Assembly: GCF_030464345.1 (NCBI RefSeq)
Contig: NZ_VCYH01000004.1
Coordinates: 124,001-188,000 of the forward strand
DNA from: Methanoculleus frigidifontis
GTDB taxonomy: Archaea; Halobacteriota; Methanomicrobia; Methanomicrobiales; Methanoculleaceae
Direction of reading: 5' to 3'
Length of the DNA stretch: 64,000 bases
Shown here: one piece after another, positions 15,224 through 25,800 of the stretch
How positions within the stretch are numbered: the first letter of the stretch is position 1
Layout: each line of letters opens with the position of its first letter
Position numbers and translations under genes: made by a program
The notes under the pieces: model-generated
What the model saw: only the letters and a program-made list of their open reading frames with translations
Database searches by the model: none
What the model was told of the DNA's origin: nothing

Positions 15224-16731
15224 CCATCGGAAGCCTCCCTCTCCGGTATAAGATCAGCATCGATCGCGAGCGCTGCATGGAGTGCGAGCGCTGCATCGAC
15301 AACTGTTCGTACGGTGTCTTCCGACGGGAAGGAGATCGGATCCTGGTCGACTCGCGGAAGTGCACCGCGTGCCACCGGTGTATCGCCATGTGCCCCCGCG
15401 ACGCGATCACGCTGGAGGAGTGTCCCTGCGACTACCGCAGCCACCCGCTCTGGACGCGCCAGGCCCGGGAAGCGATCTACAACCAGGCGAATTCGGGCAA
15501 GATCATCCTCTCCGGGATGGGCAACGCACAGGACTACCCGGTCATCTTCGACCGCCTGGTGCTGGACGCCTGCCAGGTGACGAACCCGAGCATCGACCCG
15601 CTCCGCGAACCGATGGAGGTGCGGACCTACATCGGCAAAAAGCCGTCCCGCATCGAGGTTATGCGGAAGGAGAACGGCGACGTCGAACTCGCTACGACCG
15701 TAGCCCCGAACCTCCAGGCGGAGACCCCGATCATGATCGGCCACATGAGCTACGGCGCGATCAGCCTCAACGCCCAGCTCTCCATGGCGCGGGCGGTCGC
15801 CGAGACCGGCACCTTCATGGGCACGGGGGAAGGCGGGCTGCACAGCAGACTCTACCCCTACCAGGAGCACATGATCGTCCAGGTCGCGTCCGGCAGGTTC
15901 GGCGTCGACATCGACTACCTCGAACGCGGGTCGGCCATCGAGATAAAGATCGGACAGGGTGCCAAGCCCGGGATCGGCGGCCACCTGCCGGGGGAGAAGG
16001 TCTGCATGGACGTCTCCTGCACCCGGATGATCCCCCTCGGGAGCGACGCCATCAGCCCCGCCCCCCACCACGACATCTACAGCATCGAAGACCTCGCCCA
16101 GCTCGTCCGGAGCCTGAAAGAGGCGACCGAGTGGAAGAAACCGGTCTTCGTCAAGATCGCAGCCGTCCACAACGCGGCCGCGATCGCTGCGGGTATCGCC
16201 CGGTCGAGCGCCGATGCCATCGTCATCGACGGGTTCCGGGGAGGGACCGGGGCGGCGCCGCGGGTCTTCCGCGACCACGTCGGCATCCCCATCGAGGCGG
16301 CCGTCGCGAGCGTGGACGCAAAACTGCGGAGCCAGGGAATCAGAAACGAAGTCTCCCTCATCGCCAGCGGCGGTATCCGGGAGAGCGCGGATGTGGCGAA
16401 GGCGATCGCGCTCGGCGCCGACGCCGTCTACATCGGCACCGCCGCGCTGGTGGCGATGGGGTGCCGGGTCTGCGGCAGTTGCTACCGCAACCTCTGCCCC
16501 TGGGGCATCGCAACCCAGGAAGAAAGGCTCGTCCAGAGACTCGACCCGGAGGTCGCGTCGCACCAGGTGGCGAACCTCATCAAGGCATGGACGCTCGAAC
16601 TCGCCGAGCTGATGGGAGCGGCGGGTATCAACAGCATCGAGAGCCTCCGGGGCAACCGCGACCGTCTCCGCGGCTACATGCTCGACGAGAGCCTGATGAG
16701 CGTGCTCGACGTCAAACAGGTGGGGGCGTGA
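15220..16731 (+). CDS. gltB2: glutamate synthase, Fe-S/FMN synthase subunit
   Basis: Catalytic synthase subunit, 503 residues. It begins with two ferredoxin-type clusters (CMECERCIDNC near 19-29 and CTACHRCIAMCP near 48-59), which would bring electrons to FMN. The FMN barrel follows: PIMIGHMSYGAISLNAQLS near 169-187, GTGEGGLHSRLYPYQEH near 200-216, IKIGQGAKPGIGGHLPGEKV near 244-263 and IDGFRGGTGAAPRVFRDH near 334-351. C-terminal CRVCGSCYRNLCPWG holds further Cys ligands. It overlaps gltB1 by four bases and leads into gltB3 after two bases. Confidence 0.93.
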   Translation: MTIGSLPLRYKISIDRERCMECERCIDNCSYGVFRREGDRILVDSRKCTACHRCIAMCPRDAITLEECPCDYRSHPLWTRQAREAIYNQANSGKIILSGMGNAQDYPVIFDRLVLDACQVTNPSIDPLREPMEVRTYIGKKPSRIEVMRKENGDVELATTVAPNLQAETPIMIGHMSYGAISLNAQLSMARAVAETGTFMGTGEGGLHSRLYPYQEHMIVQVASGRFGVDIDYLERGSAIEIKIGQGAKPGIGGHLPGEKVCMDVSCTRMIPLGSDAISPAPHHDIYSIEDLAQLVRSLKEATEWKKPVFVKIAAVHNAAAIAAGIARSSADAIVIDGFRGGTGAAPRVFRDHVGIPIEAAVASVDAKLRSQGIRNEVSLIASGGIRESADVAKAIALGADAVYIGTAALVAMGCRVCGSCYRNLCPWGIATQEERLVQRLDPEVASHQVANLIKAWTLELAELMGAAGINSIESLRGNRDRLRGYMLDESLMSVLDVKQVGA

Positions 16732-16733
16732 GC

Positions 16734-17474
16734 ATGGGAAAGAATGTCACGATCGATGCGAAGGGGATGCACTACACGCCCCTGAACCGGATGATACGGC
16801 AGGCGGTCGCCGAGGGCTCTGAGGAGATCGTCCTCGAGAACGTCCTCGGGCAGCGGTTCATCGCGAACGGCCTGCGGGGCGAGGCGACGATCACCGTTCA
16901 CGGTGTTCCGGGCGGCGACCTCTGCATGTTCATGAGCGGGCCGACCTGCGTCGTCCACGGGAACGCGGACCATGCACCCGGCAACACGATGAACGACGGC
17001 AAAGTCGTCATTCACGGCAGCGCCGGAGACGCGGTGGCGCACAGCATGCGCGGCGGCACGGTCTTCGTCAGGGATAATATCGGCTACCGGGGCGGCATCC
17101 ACATGAAGCAGTACGATGAAAAGCGGCCGATCCTTGTCGTCGGGAAGAACGCACAGTCGTTCCTCGGCGAGTACATGGCGGGCGGCCTCCTCATCGTGCT
17201 CGGAATGGACGGCAGCACCTACACCGGCCGTGGCGTCGGGAGCGGGATTCACGGCGGCGAGATCATCATCCGCGGCGATGTCGATGAAAGCCTCCTCGGC
17301 GTCGGGGCGACGAAACTGCCCCTGACGGACGACGACCGCATGAGGATTGCCCCGGTGATCCGCGAGTTTGCGGAGGCGTTCGGCCTCGATCCGGAGCCGC
17401 TGATCAATGCGGAGTATACCAGGATCATACCGGCGAGCTCCAGGCCGTTTGCAGGCAAATACACGTGGGAGTAG
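16734..17474 (+). CDS. gltB3: glutamate synthase, GXGXG-domain subunit
   Basis: This 246-residue protein is the structural beta-helix domain that forms the C-terminal end of bacterial GltB and helps hold the ammonia tunnel. The repeated Gly pattern can be seen: GQRFIANGLRGEATITVHG near 37-55, CVVHGNADHAPGNTMNDG near 73-90, GSAGDAVAHSMRGG near 96-109 and GEYMAGGLLIVLGM near 143-156. Start ATG 16734 lies right after the gltB2 stop. A GTG at 16728 is the alternative. Confidence 0.92.
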   Translation: MGKNVTIDAKGMHYTPLNRMIRQAVAEGSEEIVLENVLGQRFIANGLRGEATITVHGVPGGDLCMFMSGPTCVVHGNADHAPGNTMNDGKVVIHGSAGDAVAHSMRGGTVFVRDNIGYRGGIHMKQYDEKRPILVVGKNAQSFLGEYMAGGLLIVLGMDGSTYTGRGVGSGIHGGEIIIRGDVDESLLGVGATKLPLTDDDRMRIAPVIREFAEAFGLDPEPLINAEYTRIIPASSRPFAGKYTWE

Positions 17475-17479
17475 ATCAG

Positions 17480-18496
17480 ATGGAGAAGAAGACATTCAAA
17501 GACCTCGAGAGAGAGGTCTGGCTTGAGGGTACCTGCGCCGGGTGCGGGGCCTGCGTCGCGGTCTGCCCGGCGGACGCACTCTATTTTGCACCGGGCGACA
17601 CCCTCACCCCGAGAAACACCGGGTACTGCAAGGCGGGTACCGACGGCATTCTCTGCGGCGCCTGCTACGCCGTCTGCCCCCGCACCGCCCTCGCCCGCCC
17701 GGAGACGCTCCTTGGGGAGTTCGAAGAGATTACTGCAGCACAATCAACCTTTGCCGTGGAGCGGAAGCAGAGCGGCGGCGCGGTGACCGCCATCCTGATG
17801 AGCGCTCTCGAGGAGGGGCTGATCGACGCGGTGGTCACGGTGACGGAAGACCGCTGGACGCTCAAACCCTCATCGGCCATCATCACGTCGTCCGAGGCGC
17901 TCGTCCACCATGCCGGCAGCCGCTACGCCTGGTGGGTACCGCTCCTCGCATCGCTGAAAGAGGCGGTCGTCACCCGGAAGTGCCGAAGGATCGCCGTTGT
18001 CGGCGTCCCCTGCGCCGTGCAGGCGGCGAAGGCGCTGCGCGAGAGCGACAACGATCTCCTGCGCCCGTTCGGGAAGGCCATACGCCTCGTCGTCGGCCTC
18101 TTCTGCACCGAGACCTTCGATTACGCGCGGCTGATGGAGGGGAAGCTTCAGCAGGAGCACCGGATCGAGCCCTGGCAGGTCCGCCGCCTCGACGTCAAAG
18201 GAAAACTCGACGTTCACCTGCAGGACGACACCGTCGTCTCGATCCCCCTGGCAGAGCTCGAGGAGTGCGTCCGGCCGGGCTGCCGGGTCTGCACCGATCT
18301 CATCGCCGCCGACGCCGACATCTCGGCCGGAGCAATCGGTTCGCCCGACGGCTACACGACCCTGATCATCAGAAACGAGACCGGCCGCGGGTTCGTCGAT
18401 CACGCGGTCCGGCGGGGACGGCTGGCGACAAAAGACGAGATCAACACGCAGCTCATCGAGCGGCTCGCCGGGCAGAAAGCGGCTCGAACTCCGTAA
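17480..18496 (+). CDS. F420-hydrogenase/dehydrogenase beta-subunit family protein of the glutamate synthase cluster
   Basis: A 338-residue protein of the FrhB/FpoF/FdhB family, whose members bind FAD and exchange electrons with coenzyme F420. N-terminal CAGCGACVAVCPADAL (about 16-31) and CGACYAVCPRTAL (about 55-67) supply two [4Fe-4S] clusters. The family core follows: ERKQSGGAVTAILMSALEEG near 93-112 and RIAVVGVPCAVQAAKALRES near 173-192, then GLFCTETFDYARLMEGKL near 209-226. CxxC-like GCRVCTDL lies near 270. It starts five bases after gltB3. Inference: it feeds electrons from reduced F420 into the split glutamate synthase. Start ATG 17480 is used; a GTG at 17465 overlaps gltB3. Confidence 0.88.
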   Translation: MEKKTFKDLEREVWLEGTCAGCGACVAVCPADALYFAPGDTLTPRNTGYCKAGTDGILCGACYAVCPRTALARPETLLGEFEEITAAQSTFAVERKQSGGAVTAILMSALEEGLIDAVVTVTEDRWTLKPSSAIITSSEALVHHAGSRYAWWVPLLASLKEAVVTRKCRRIAVVGVPCAVQAAKALRESDNDLLRPFGKAIRLVVGLFCTETFDYARLMEGKLQQEHRIEPWQVRRLDVKGKLDVHLQDDTVVSIPLAELEECVRPGCRVCTDLIAADADISAGAIGSPDGYTTLIIRNETGRGFVDHAVRRGRLATKDEINTQLIERLAGQKAARTP

Positions 18497-18562
18497 TCAT
18501 TCTCCATATCCTTTTTGCCACTCCAGACACCCGGTCGGCGCCGTCCGTACGAAAATAACAAC

Positions 18563-18574
18563 CTTTTTAAAAAG
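18563..18574 (+). promoter_or_regulatory. TATA box of amt-glnK
   Basis: CTTTTTAAAAAG lies 42 bases before ATG 18616 in otherwise GC-rich sequence. It is itself a perfect 12-base palindrome. Confidence 0.6.
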
Positions 18575-18579
18575 TGGAA

Positions 18580-18593
18580 GGAAACGTACTTCT
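18580..18593. promoter_or_regulatory. GGAA-N6-TTCT site before amt (candidate NrpR operator)
   Basis: GGAA, ACGTAC, TTCT starts five bases after the TATA box, where a bound repressor would block transcription start. It has the same imperfect half-site as the one before glnA. A further ACCTG-N5-CAGGT inverted repeat (18594-18608) runs into the ribosome binding site. Confidence 0.55.
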
Positions 18594-18615
18594 ACCTGTA
18601 GACCAGGTGATTACC

Positions 18616-20369
<1,754 letters not shown>

Positions 20370-20491
20370 GGTTCGGTCAAAACAGCGTCGCACCGACATT
20401 GCAAACCTTTGGGTGCCGGAACGGCACCAAACCCTCTCTCCCTCCTTCCTCCCCAGGATAGGGGGATGCCGGCAGGCATTCCCTCTCTTTC

Positions 20492-21886
20492 TTACTGATC
20501 TTCCCGGCATTCCATCTGATATCGCCGGATTCGGACGAGCGGTGAGGCATTCAGGAAGAACTCACCGAAGAAGAGGGAAAACTCCTCTTCCCAGCACTCC
20601 CGGCCCTCCCGAACCTCCCAGCCCGCCTTCATGGACTTGCGGACATGCCTGCCGAGCGCCACGTCGAGGAGGAGGCGGGAGCGGAGCATCTCGACAGCCC
20701 GGGTGAACCGCCGGGTAATCTCGACGTAGTAGCGCCCGTCTTCGATGAAGGGGCCCGAGAGGGTGTCGGCGGCATCGGCGTACTTCGCGGCGAACTTCCG
20801 GGCGTTCCCCGCCGACCAGACCGGAGGACCGAGATGGCGCCGTACCGCGGGGAGCGTGTCCGCCAGCAGTTCGAAGAGCAGCATGCACCGTTCATCACGC
20901 ATGCAGACGTCAATCCGGTTGATCACGAAGTCACTCCGTTCGAGGAGCTCACGGACCGACTCGGCGGACTTGCGGAGCTGCGGAACGACGGTGTCGGCGG
21001 TATACGGGGGCGTCGGAAACGTAATGCTGATCAGTTTCGTGTTCCGCTGACCGAGAACCCGGACGAAATCCTCACGGGTCACCAGGGGATCGGGCGGCGG
21101 GATAAAAAACACCTCAACGGGATCGTCCAGGTACCCCCGTGCCAGCTCCACGAACTCGCTCATCCGGGTGAGCGAGAGGGCGGCAGCGACGTTCCGCTCC
21201 GGGTCGACGGGATCGACGACCACGAGGGGTTCGTCGAACGTCCGGGTGCCGTGCCCCTCGATATCGATAACGGTGCCGGGCTTCCAGTCCGCAGCGGCCT
21301 CGAGGAGCGGAAGAAATCCGCCATAGCGGATCACCAGAAGTTCGCAGAGATACCCGGAGAAGCCTTCGGTCATATGGTCGGAGCCGTAGACCCCGCCCGC
21401 CTTGGCAAACTGCTTGAGGAGGAGTACCTCGTCGCCGAGGCTGCCGATATGCTGCTGGATATACCGGGTGTGGAACGGCGTCCGGTCGACGGCGCTCTGG
21501 ATCTCCGTGGCACGCTCGACGGCATAGCAGGGGACCAGATCGACGTCCAGCCCGTCGATCGTCGCGTTGATGTAGGGGTGCTCCGCGTACTTCTCCCGGC
21601 ACGAGCCTCCGAACTGTGCCGCCACGCTCCGCGCAAGGGCGAGACCCCGCTCCTCCAGGTCCTGGCGCGGCAGCGCGGGATCAAAGAGCATGAAGATATC
21701 CAGGTCGCGGTCGCCGCGGATGAACGTGTCGCGGGCGACCGACCCCACCATCATCGCCCGGGCGAGGCCGCTTTGCTCGACCGCTGCGATCAGTCCCGCC
21801 CCGATCCTGTGGAGATACGCCCGTTCCTCCGGCTTCGGCCGGATCCGCTCGAGCACCCCCTCTTCACAGGAGCACCGGCCGGTCAC
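20492..21886 (-). CDS. cca: archaeal (class I) tRNA CCA-adding nucleotidyltransferase
   Basis: It adds or repairs the CCA end of tRNAs without a template. The 464-residue length fits archaeal class I enzymes. The nucleotidyltransferase signature is GSVARDTFIRGDRDLDIFML at about 51-70, with the metal-binding DLD, followed by a third Asp in the TIDGLDVDLVPCYAV segment near 115. Start GTG 21886 is chosen because it overlaps the RNA ligase stop as GTGA; the upstream frame is the shadow of that gene. Central GSLGDEVLLLKQFAKAGGVYG and VIRYGGFLPLLEAAADW also match the family. Confidence 0.93.
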   Translation of the reverse strand: MTGRCSCEEGVLERIRPKPEERAYLHRIGAGLIAAVEQSGLARAMMVGSVARDTFIRGDRDLDIFMLFDPALPRQDLEERGLALARSVAAQFGGSCREKYAEHPYINATIDGLDVDLVPCYAVERATEIQSAVDRTPFHTRYIQQHIGSLGDEVLLLKQFAKAGGVYGSDHMTEGFSGYLCELLVIRYGGFLPLLEAAADWKPGTVIDIEGHGTRTFDEPLVVVDPVDPERNVAAALSLTRMSEFVELARGYLDDPVEVFFIPPPDPLVTREDFVRVLGQRNTKLISITFPTPPYTADTVVPQLRKSAESVRELLERSDFVINRIDVCMRDERCMLLFELLADTLPAVRRHLGPPVWSAGNARKFAAKYADAADTLSGPFIEDGRYYVEITRRFTRAVEMLRSRLLLDVALGRHVRKSMKAGWEVREGRECWEEEFSLFFGEFFLNASPLVRIRRYQMECREDQ

Positions 21887-22422
21887 AGCGCGACCTCCGC
21901 CAGATCCTCGTAGATTGAACCACGGGGAGTGAGGCTGCTCTTTTTGAGGGTGATCTTCTCGACGGTGAACGTGCCGACCGGGTCGCGGGGCGTACATTCC
22001 ACCTGCCGGAGGAGCGACGAATCGAACTCTTTCACCCGGGTCAGGGTCACGTGCGGGCGGAACGGACGTTTCTCGCGCGGAAAGCCAAGCGGCTCCAGCG
22101 CCGCGTCCACCCGGGCGGCGAGCTCGGCAGACTTCCCGGCATCCATGATATCGCACCAGACCACCCGGGGCCGTTTCGGCGGGTTGCAGACAGCGCAGCC
22201 GAGTGTCACCTCGAAAGGATCGGCGGCGATCGTCCGGAGCGCCTGTACGATCGGCTCGATCTGGGCCGGATCGACCTCGCCCAGAAACTTCAGGGTGATG
22301 TGGAGGTTGGTCGGCGCGACGATGGCGAGCCGCCCCTTCGAGCGCGCGAGGATCTCCTGCGATTCACGGAGGCGATCCTGCATCCCGGCGGGCAGATCGA
22401 CCGCGACGAATGTCCTGACCAT
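21883..22422 (-). CDS. thpR: RNA 2',3'-cyclic phosphodiesterase (2'-5' RNA ligase family)
   Basis: Member of the 2H phosphoesterase superfamily, which opens 2',3'-cyclic phosphates on RNA. 179 residues. The two HxT motifs are present: NLHITLKFLGEVD near 39-51 and FRPHVTLTRVKEF near 127-139. The start is ATG 22422 (MVRTFVAVDLPAG), which falls inside a 16-base palindrome. The stop overlaps the GTG of the CCA-adding enzyme by four bases, a common archaeal pairing of tRNA end-processing genes. Confidence 0.93.
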   Translation of the reverse strand: MVRTFVAVDLPAGMQDRLRESQEILARSKGRLAIVAPTNLHITLKFLGEVDPAQIEPIVQALRTIAADPFEVTLGCAVCNPPKRPRVVWCDIMDAGKSAELAARVDAALEPLGFPREKRPFRPHVTLTRVKEFDSSLLRQVECTPRDPVGTFTVEKITLKKSSLTPRGSIYEDLAEVAL

Positions 22423-22436
22423 AGTACGCGTACTAT
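22421..22436. promoter_or_regulatory. 16-base perfect palindrome over the thpR start codon
   Basis: ATAGTACGCGTACTAT is fully self-complementary and includes two bases of the thpR start codon. It could bind a dimeric regulator or form a hairpin at the mRNA 5' end. Function unknown. Confidence 0.4.
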
Positions 22437-22557
22437 CTCTGCATCCACCTACAAATGGTGATCGCTCGTGATCATACCTGCTCAGTACCGACAGCCACAG
22501 CAGGATATTCCGCAAGAAGAATGCAGGCGAGCGCCACTGCCACATGCCATTTCATTC

Positions 22558-22576
22558 AAAAATGGGAACCATTTTT
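22558..22576. promoter_or_regulatory. inverted repeat before the nrdH-like gene
   Basis: AAAAATGG, three bases, CCATTTTT lies 14 bases before ATG 22591. Eight-base perfect arms in a GC-rich genome are unlikely by chance. It is a candidate operator or 5' hairpin for the ribonucleotide reductase genes. Confidence 0.5.
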
Positions 22577-22590
22577 ACGGCAAGCGACGA

Positions 22591-22890
22591 ATGATCATCG
22601 ATCGATTCGGGGGTGTCATTATACCAGATACATCGCAGTTTATTGTCTATACGCTTGAATTTTGTCCAAATTGCGAAATTTTAAAGGAATTTCTCACCAC
22701 AAAGGGTGCCGGCTACACCGAACAGGATATGATGTCCGCCGAAGCACTGACCGAGCTTCGGATCAATGGCGTATTCGCTCAGGAAGCCCCGGTGCTACAG
22801 AAGGACACCTCGTTTTACACATCGCAGGATCTCTTTCCGGGAGGCGTTTTTCAGGAGAAGTTGGTTGCCGACCTGATCGCGGAGGCGTAA
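22591..22890 (+). CDS. nrdH: glutaredoxin-like protein (NrdH-type)
   Basis: Small thioredoxin-fold redox protein, 99 residues. The core is SQFIVYTLEFCPNCEILKEF near 15-34, with the redox pair CPNC at about 25-28, and then a cis-Pro-like EAPVLQKDTSFYTSQDLFPG near 65-84. It lies five bases upstream of the anaerobic ribonucleotide reductase. In methanogens such as Methanosarcina barkeri, a glutaredoxin-like NrdH reduces the class III enzyme, so the same job is inferred here. ATG 22591 is the first ATG in the family region; no strong ribosome binding site is seen. Confidence 0.88.
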   Translation: MIIDRFGGVIIPDTSQFIVYTLEFCPNCEILKEFLTTKGAGYTEQDMMSAEALTELRINGVFAQEAPVLQKDTSFYTSQDLFPGGVFQEKLVADLIAEA

Positions 22891-22895
22891 AGATC

Positions 22896-25800
22896 GTGCC
22901 GCGCAAATCGAAGCAGACGACGCTTGCCGGAGACTTTATCCCCGTCTTCCCGAAGGTTCGGACCTCCCGGGGATATCTCCTCGACTGGAACCGCAAAAGG
23001 ATCATCCAGCAGGTCATCGAGGAGACGAAACTCGTCGAGGTCTTCTATGACGACGAGGGCGCCACGGACGATATCGCCGAGGAGGTGGCGCGGCGGGTCG
23101 AGAAGAAGATCCAGATGCTGGGGCTGCAGTCCCTCTCGGGCCCCCTTATCCGCGAGATTGTCAATATGACCCTGCTCGAGCGGGGAATGACCCAGTACCG
23201 CAACGTCTGCACGCGCGTCGGAACACCGGTCTTCGACGCGCACCTCATCGACGTCGGCAGGGGATTTGAGGCGAAGGACAACGCCAACCTCCAGGAGAAC
23301 GCGGAGACTTCGCACAAAAAAAAGGCGGACAAGATCAGCAAGGAGCAGTACCTCCTGCAGCTGCCGCCGCACCTCGCAGACCACCACCTCTGCGGCAACC
23401 TCCACATCCACGACCTGGAATACTTCGGGACGAGGCCGTTCTGCATCGACGGGAGCACGGCCATACCAGTGCGGTCGGACGGCCGTATCCGGAGCGTCAG
23501 GCCTGACGAACTGCCGTTTGCAGAAGACGACGTGCTGCGTCCGGACGACCTCGCCGCTCTCACGCCGCAGGGCTGGCGGCGCGTCGTCAAGGTAACCCGG
23601 CGCCGGGTGGACGACGGGGAAATGCTCCGTATCAGGACATCGCGGGGTCGATCGCTCCTCGTCACCGGCGAACACCGGATCCCTGTCCGGTTGGAGAGCG
23701 GAATGGCGATCAAGCGGGCGGACGAGGTCCGGAGCGGTGATGCGCTCTATCCGATCACCGCAGCGGATCCGGTCCGCGGCGAGCCGGTCCGCGAACTCGA
23801 TCTCGTCAGGGAGCTCCCCGCATCGGTGCCGGCGGACCTCCTCGAGAATACCTACGTCCACGGCGCCGCCGCATACTTTGCTGCGGTGGTGGAGAGCGGG
23901 CGGGCTGACTCGTTCACCGCGATCTCGCGCACTCTCGGGATCGAACATCGGAAACAGTGGTACACCCGCGGCATCATGCCGGTCGCGGTCTTCAGGGCAT
24001 TCTGCGAGGAGTACGGCATCACCGGGTACTCCGATCTCACCATCGTCACGGCAGGAAGCGGGCACGAGCTCCCTGCAATCTTCCCGCTCACCCCCGAGTT
24101 CGCCCGCCTTCTCGGCCTCTTCGTGGCCGAAGGGAACTACAACGTATCCCATGCCGCGGGGCAGTACAACCTCGCGATCACCGAGAACCGGCAGGCGGCG
24201 GCCGTCCAGGTCGCGGCACAAAATACCCTTGCGACCTACGCGACGCTTACCGGCGGCAACCCGGACACGACAACCATCTACGGCGTCCCGGTCGAGCGGA
24301 GCCGCGCGATGCAGGTCTACTTCGGCGGAAAGACACCCTACCTCCTCTTCCACTACGTCTTCGGGATACCCGAAGGGAGCGCAGGAAAACGCCTTCCCTG
24401 GATCGTCTACCACCTCGACGATGTCCTGCTGCACGAGTTCCTCTCCGGCCTCTTTACCGGCGACGGTTCCGCGTACTACCGCCCGGAGAAGTCCGACTGC
24501 ATCGTGAACTACACGACGGCATCGGAGACGCTCCGCCAGGAGCTCGCGCTCCTCCTGACGGCCCTCGGCATGCAGCCGCAGATCGTCGAGCTCTACCGGG
24601 GCGACTCCAGTCGGCGGACGCTCTACCGCATCCAGCTCTATGACCGGAAGAACATCGAGACCTTCGCACGCTACGCCTCGTTCCTCGACGGCCGCCAGGA
24701 CCATATCGACACATTCCTCTCGCAGGTTCGGGGAATACGCCGCATCGGGAGAGACGAGCGGGTTACCGCGATCGAGCCCGCGGAACCGTCAGGAGCATAC
24801 GTCTACGACCTCTTCATCGAGGGGGACGGGAGCGAGGAGAGCCACACCTTCTTCGCCTCGGACGGCCTCCTTCTCCACAACTGCCAGGACTGGGATCTCC
24901 GCTACTTCTTCTACTACGGCCTGATGCCCGACGGCAACGGGACGAAGGCATCGGTCGCCGGGCCTGCAAAGCGCGCAGAGGTGGCGGTCCTGCACGCGGT
25001 CAAGGCGCTCGGGTCGGCGCAGACGAACTTCGCCGGCGGGCAGGGCTACTACAACTTCCTCACCTTCATGGCGCCCTACTTCGAGGGAATGGCCTACGAG
25101 GAGATCAAGCAGCTCATGCAGATGTTCGTCTACGAGATGACGCAGATGATGGTCGCCCGGGGCGGCCAGGTCGTCTTCTCGTCGGTGCAGCTCTCACCCG
25201 GCGTGCCTACCCTCTGGAAGGACAAGCCCTGTGTCTCTCGCGGCCTTGTCTGGGACGGCACAGAGGGCGCACCCTTGCGGACCTACGGGGAGCTCGAGCG
25301 GGAGGTGCGGCTCCTCTTCAAGGCGCTGATGGAGGTGATGCTGGAGGGCGACTACTGGGGCAAACCCTTCAGTTTCCCGAAGCCCGAGATCAGCATCGAG
25401 CCCGACTTCATGACCGAGGACGAGGAGTTCAACCGCGACAACCCCGACATCCCCACCTACCAGGATCTCTACCTGATGACCTTCGAGCTCGCCTCCAAGT
25501 TCGGCACCCCCTACTACGACAACCAGATCCCCCCCTACCGCGGTGCAGGGGAGGGGATCTCGTGCTACCAGTGCCTTGCCGGCGACGAGCTCGTCCCGGT
25601 CACAGGGCCGGACGGGAGGATGCGCATCACCCGGATCGAAGACCTCTTTGCCGAGGCGGCCCGAAACGGCAGGCGGATCGATCCTCTCGGGACGGAGTTC
25701 GCCTACTACGATGCACAGACCCCGAGTGCCGACCCGGTCGGCATGAAAGCTTCTCTTCGCCCATTCCGCGGGGTGATGCGGCGAAAATATGCAGGGGAGA

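Noticed and set aside
20492-22156. Longer CCA-adding enzyme beginning at 22156
   Set aside because: The added 90 residues are the shadow of the RNA ligase gene and Arg/Pro-rich; the GTG at 21886 overlaps the ligase stop in the usual coupled way.
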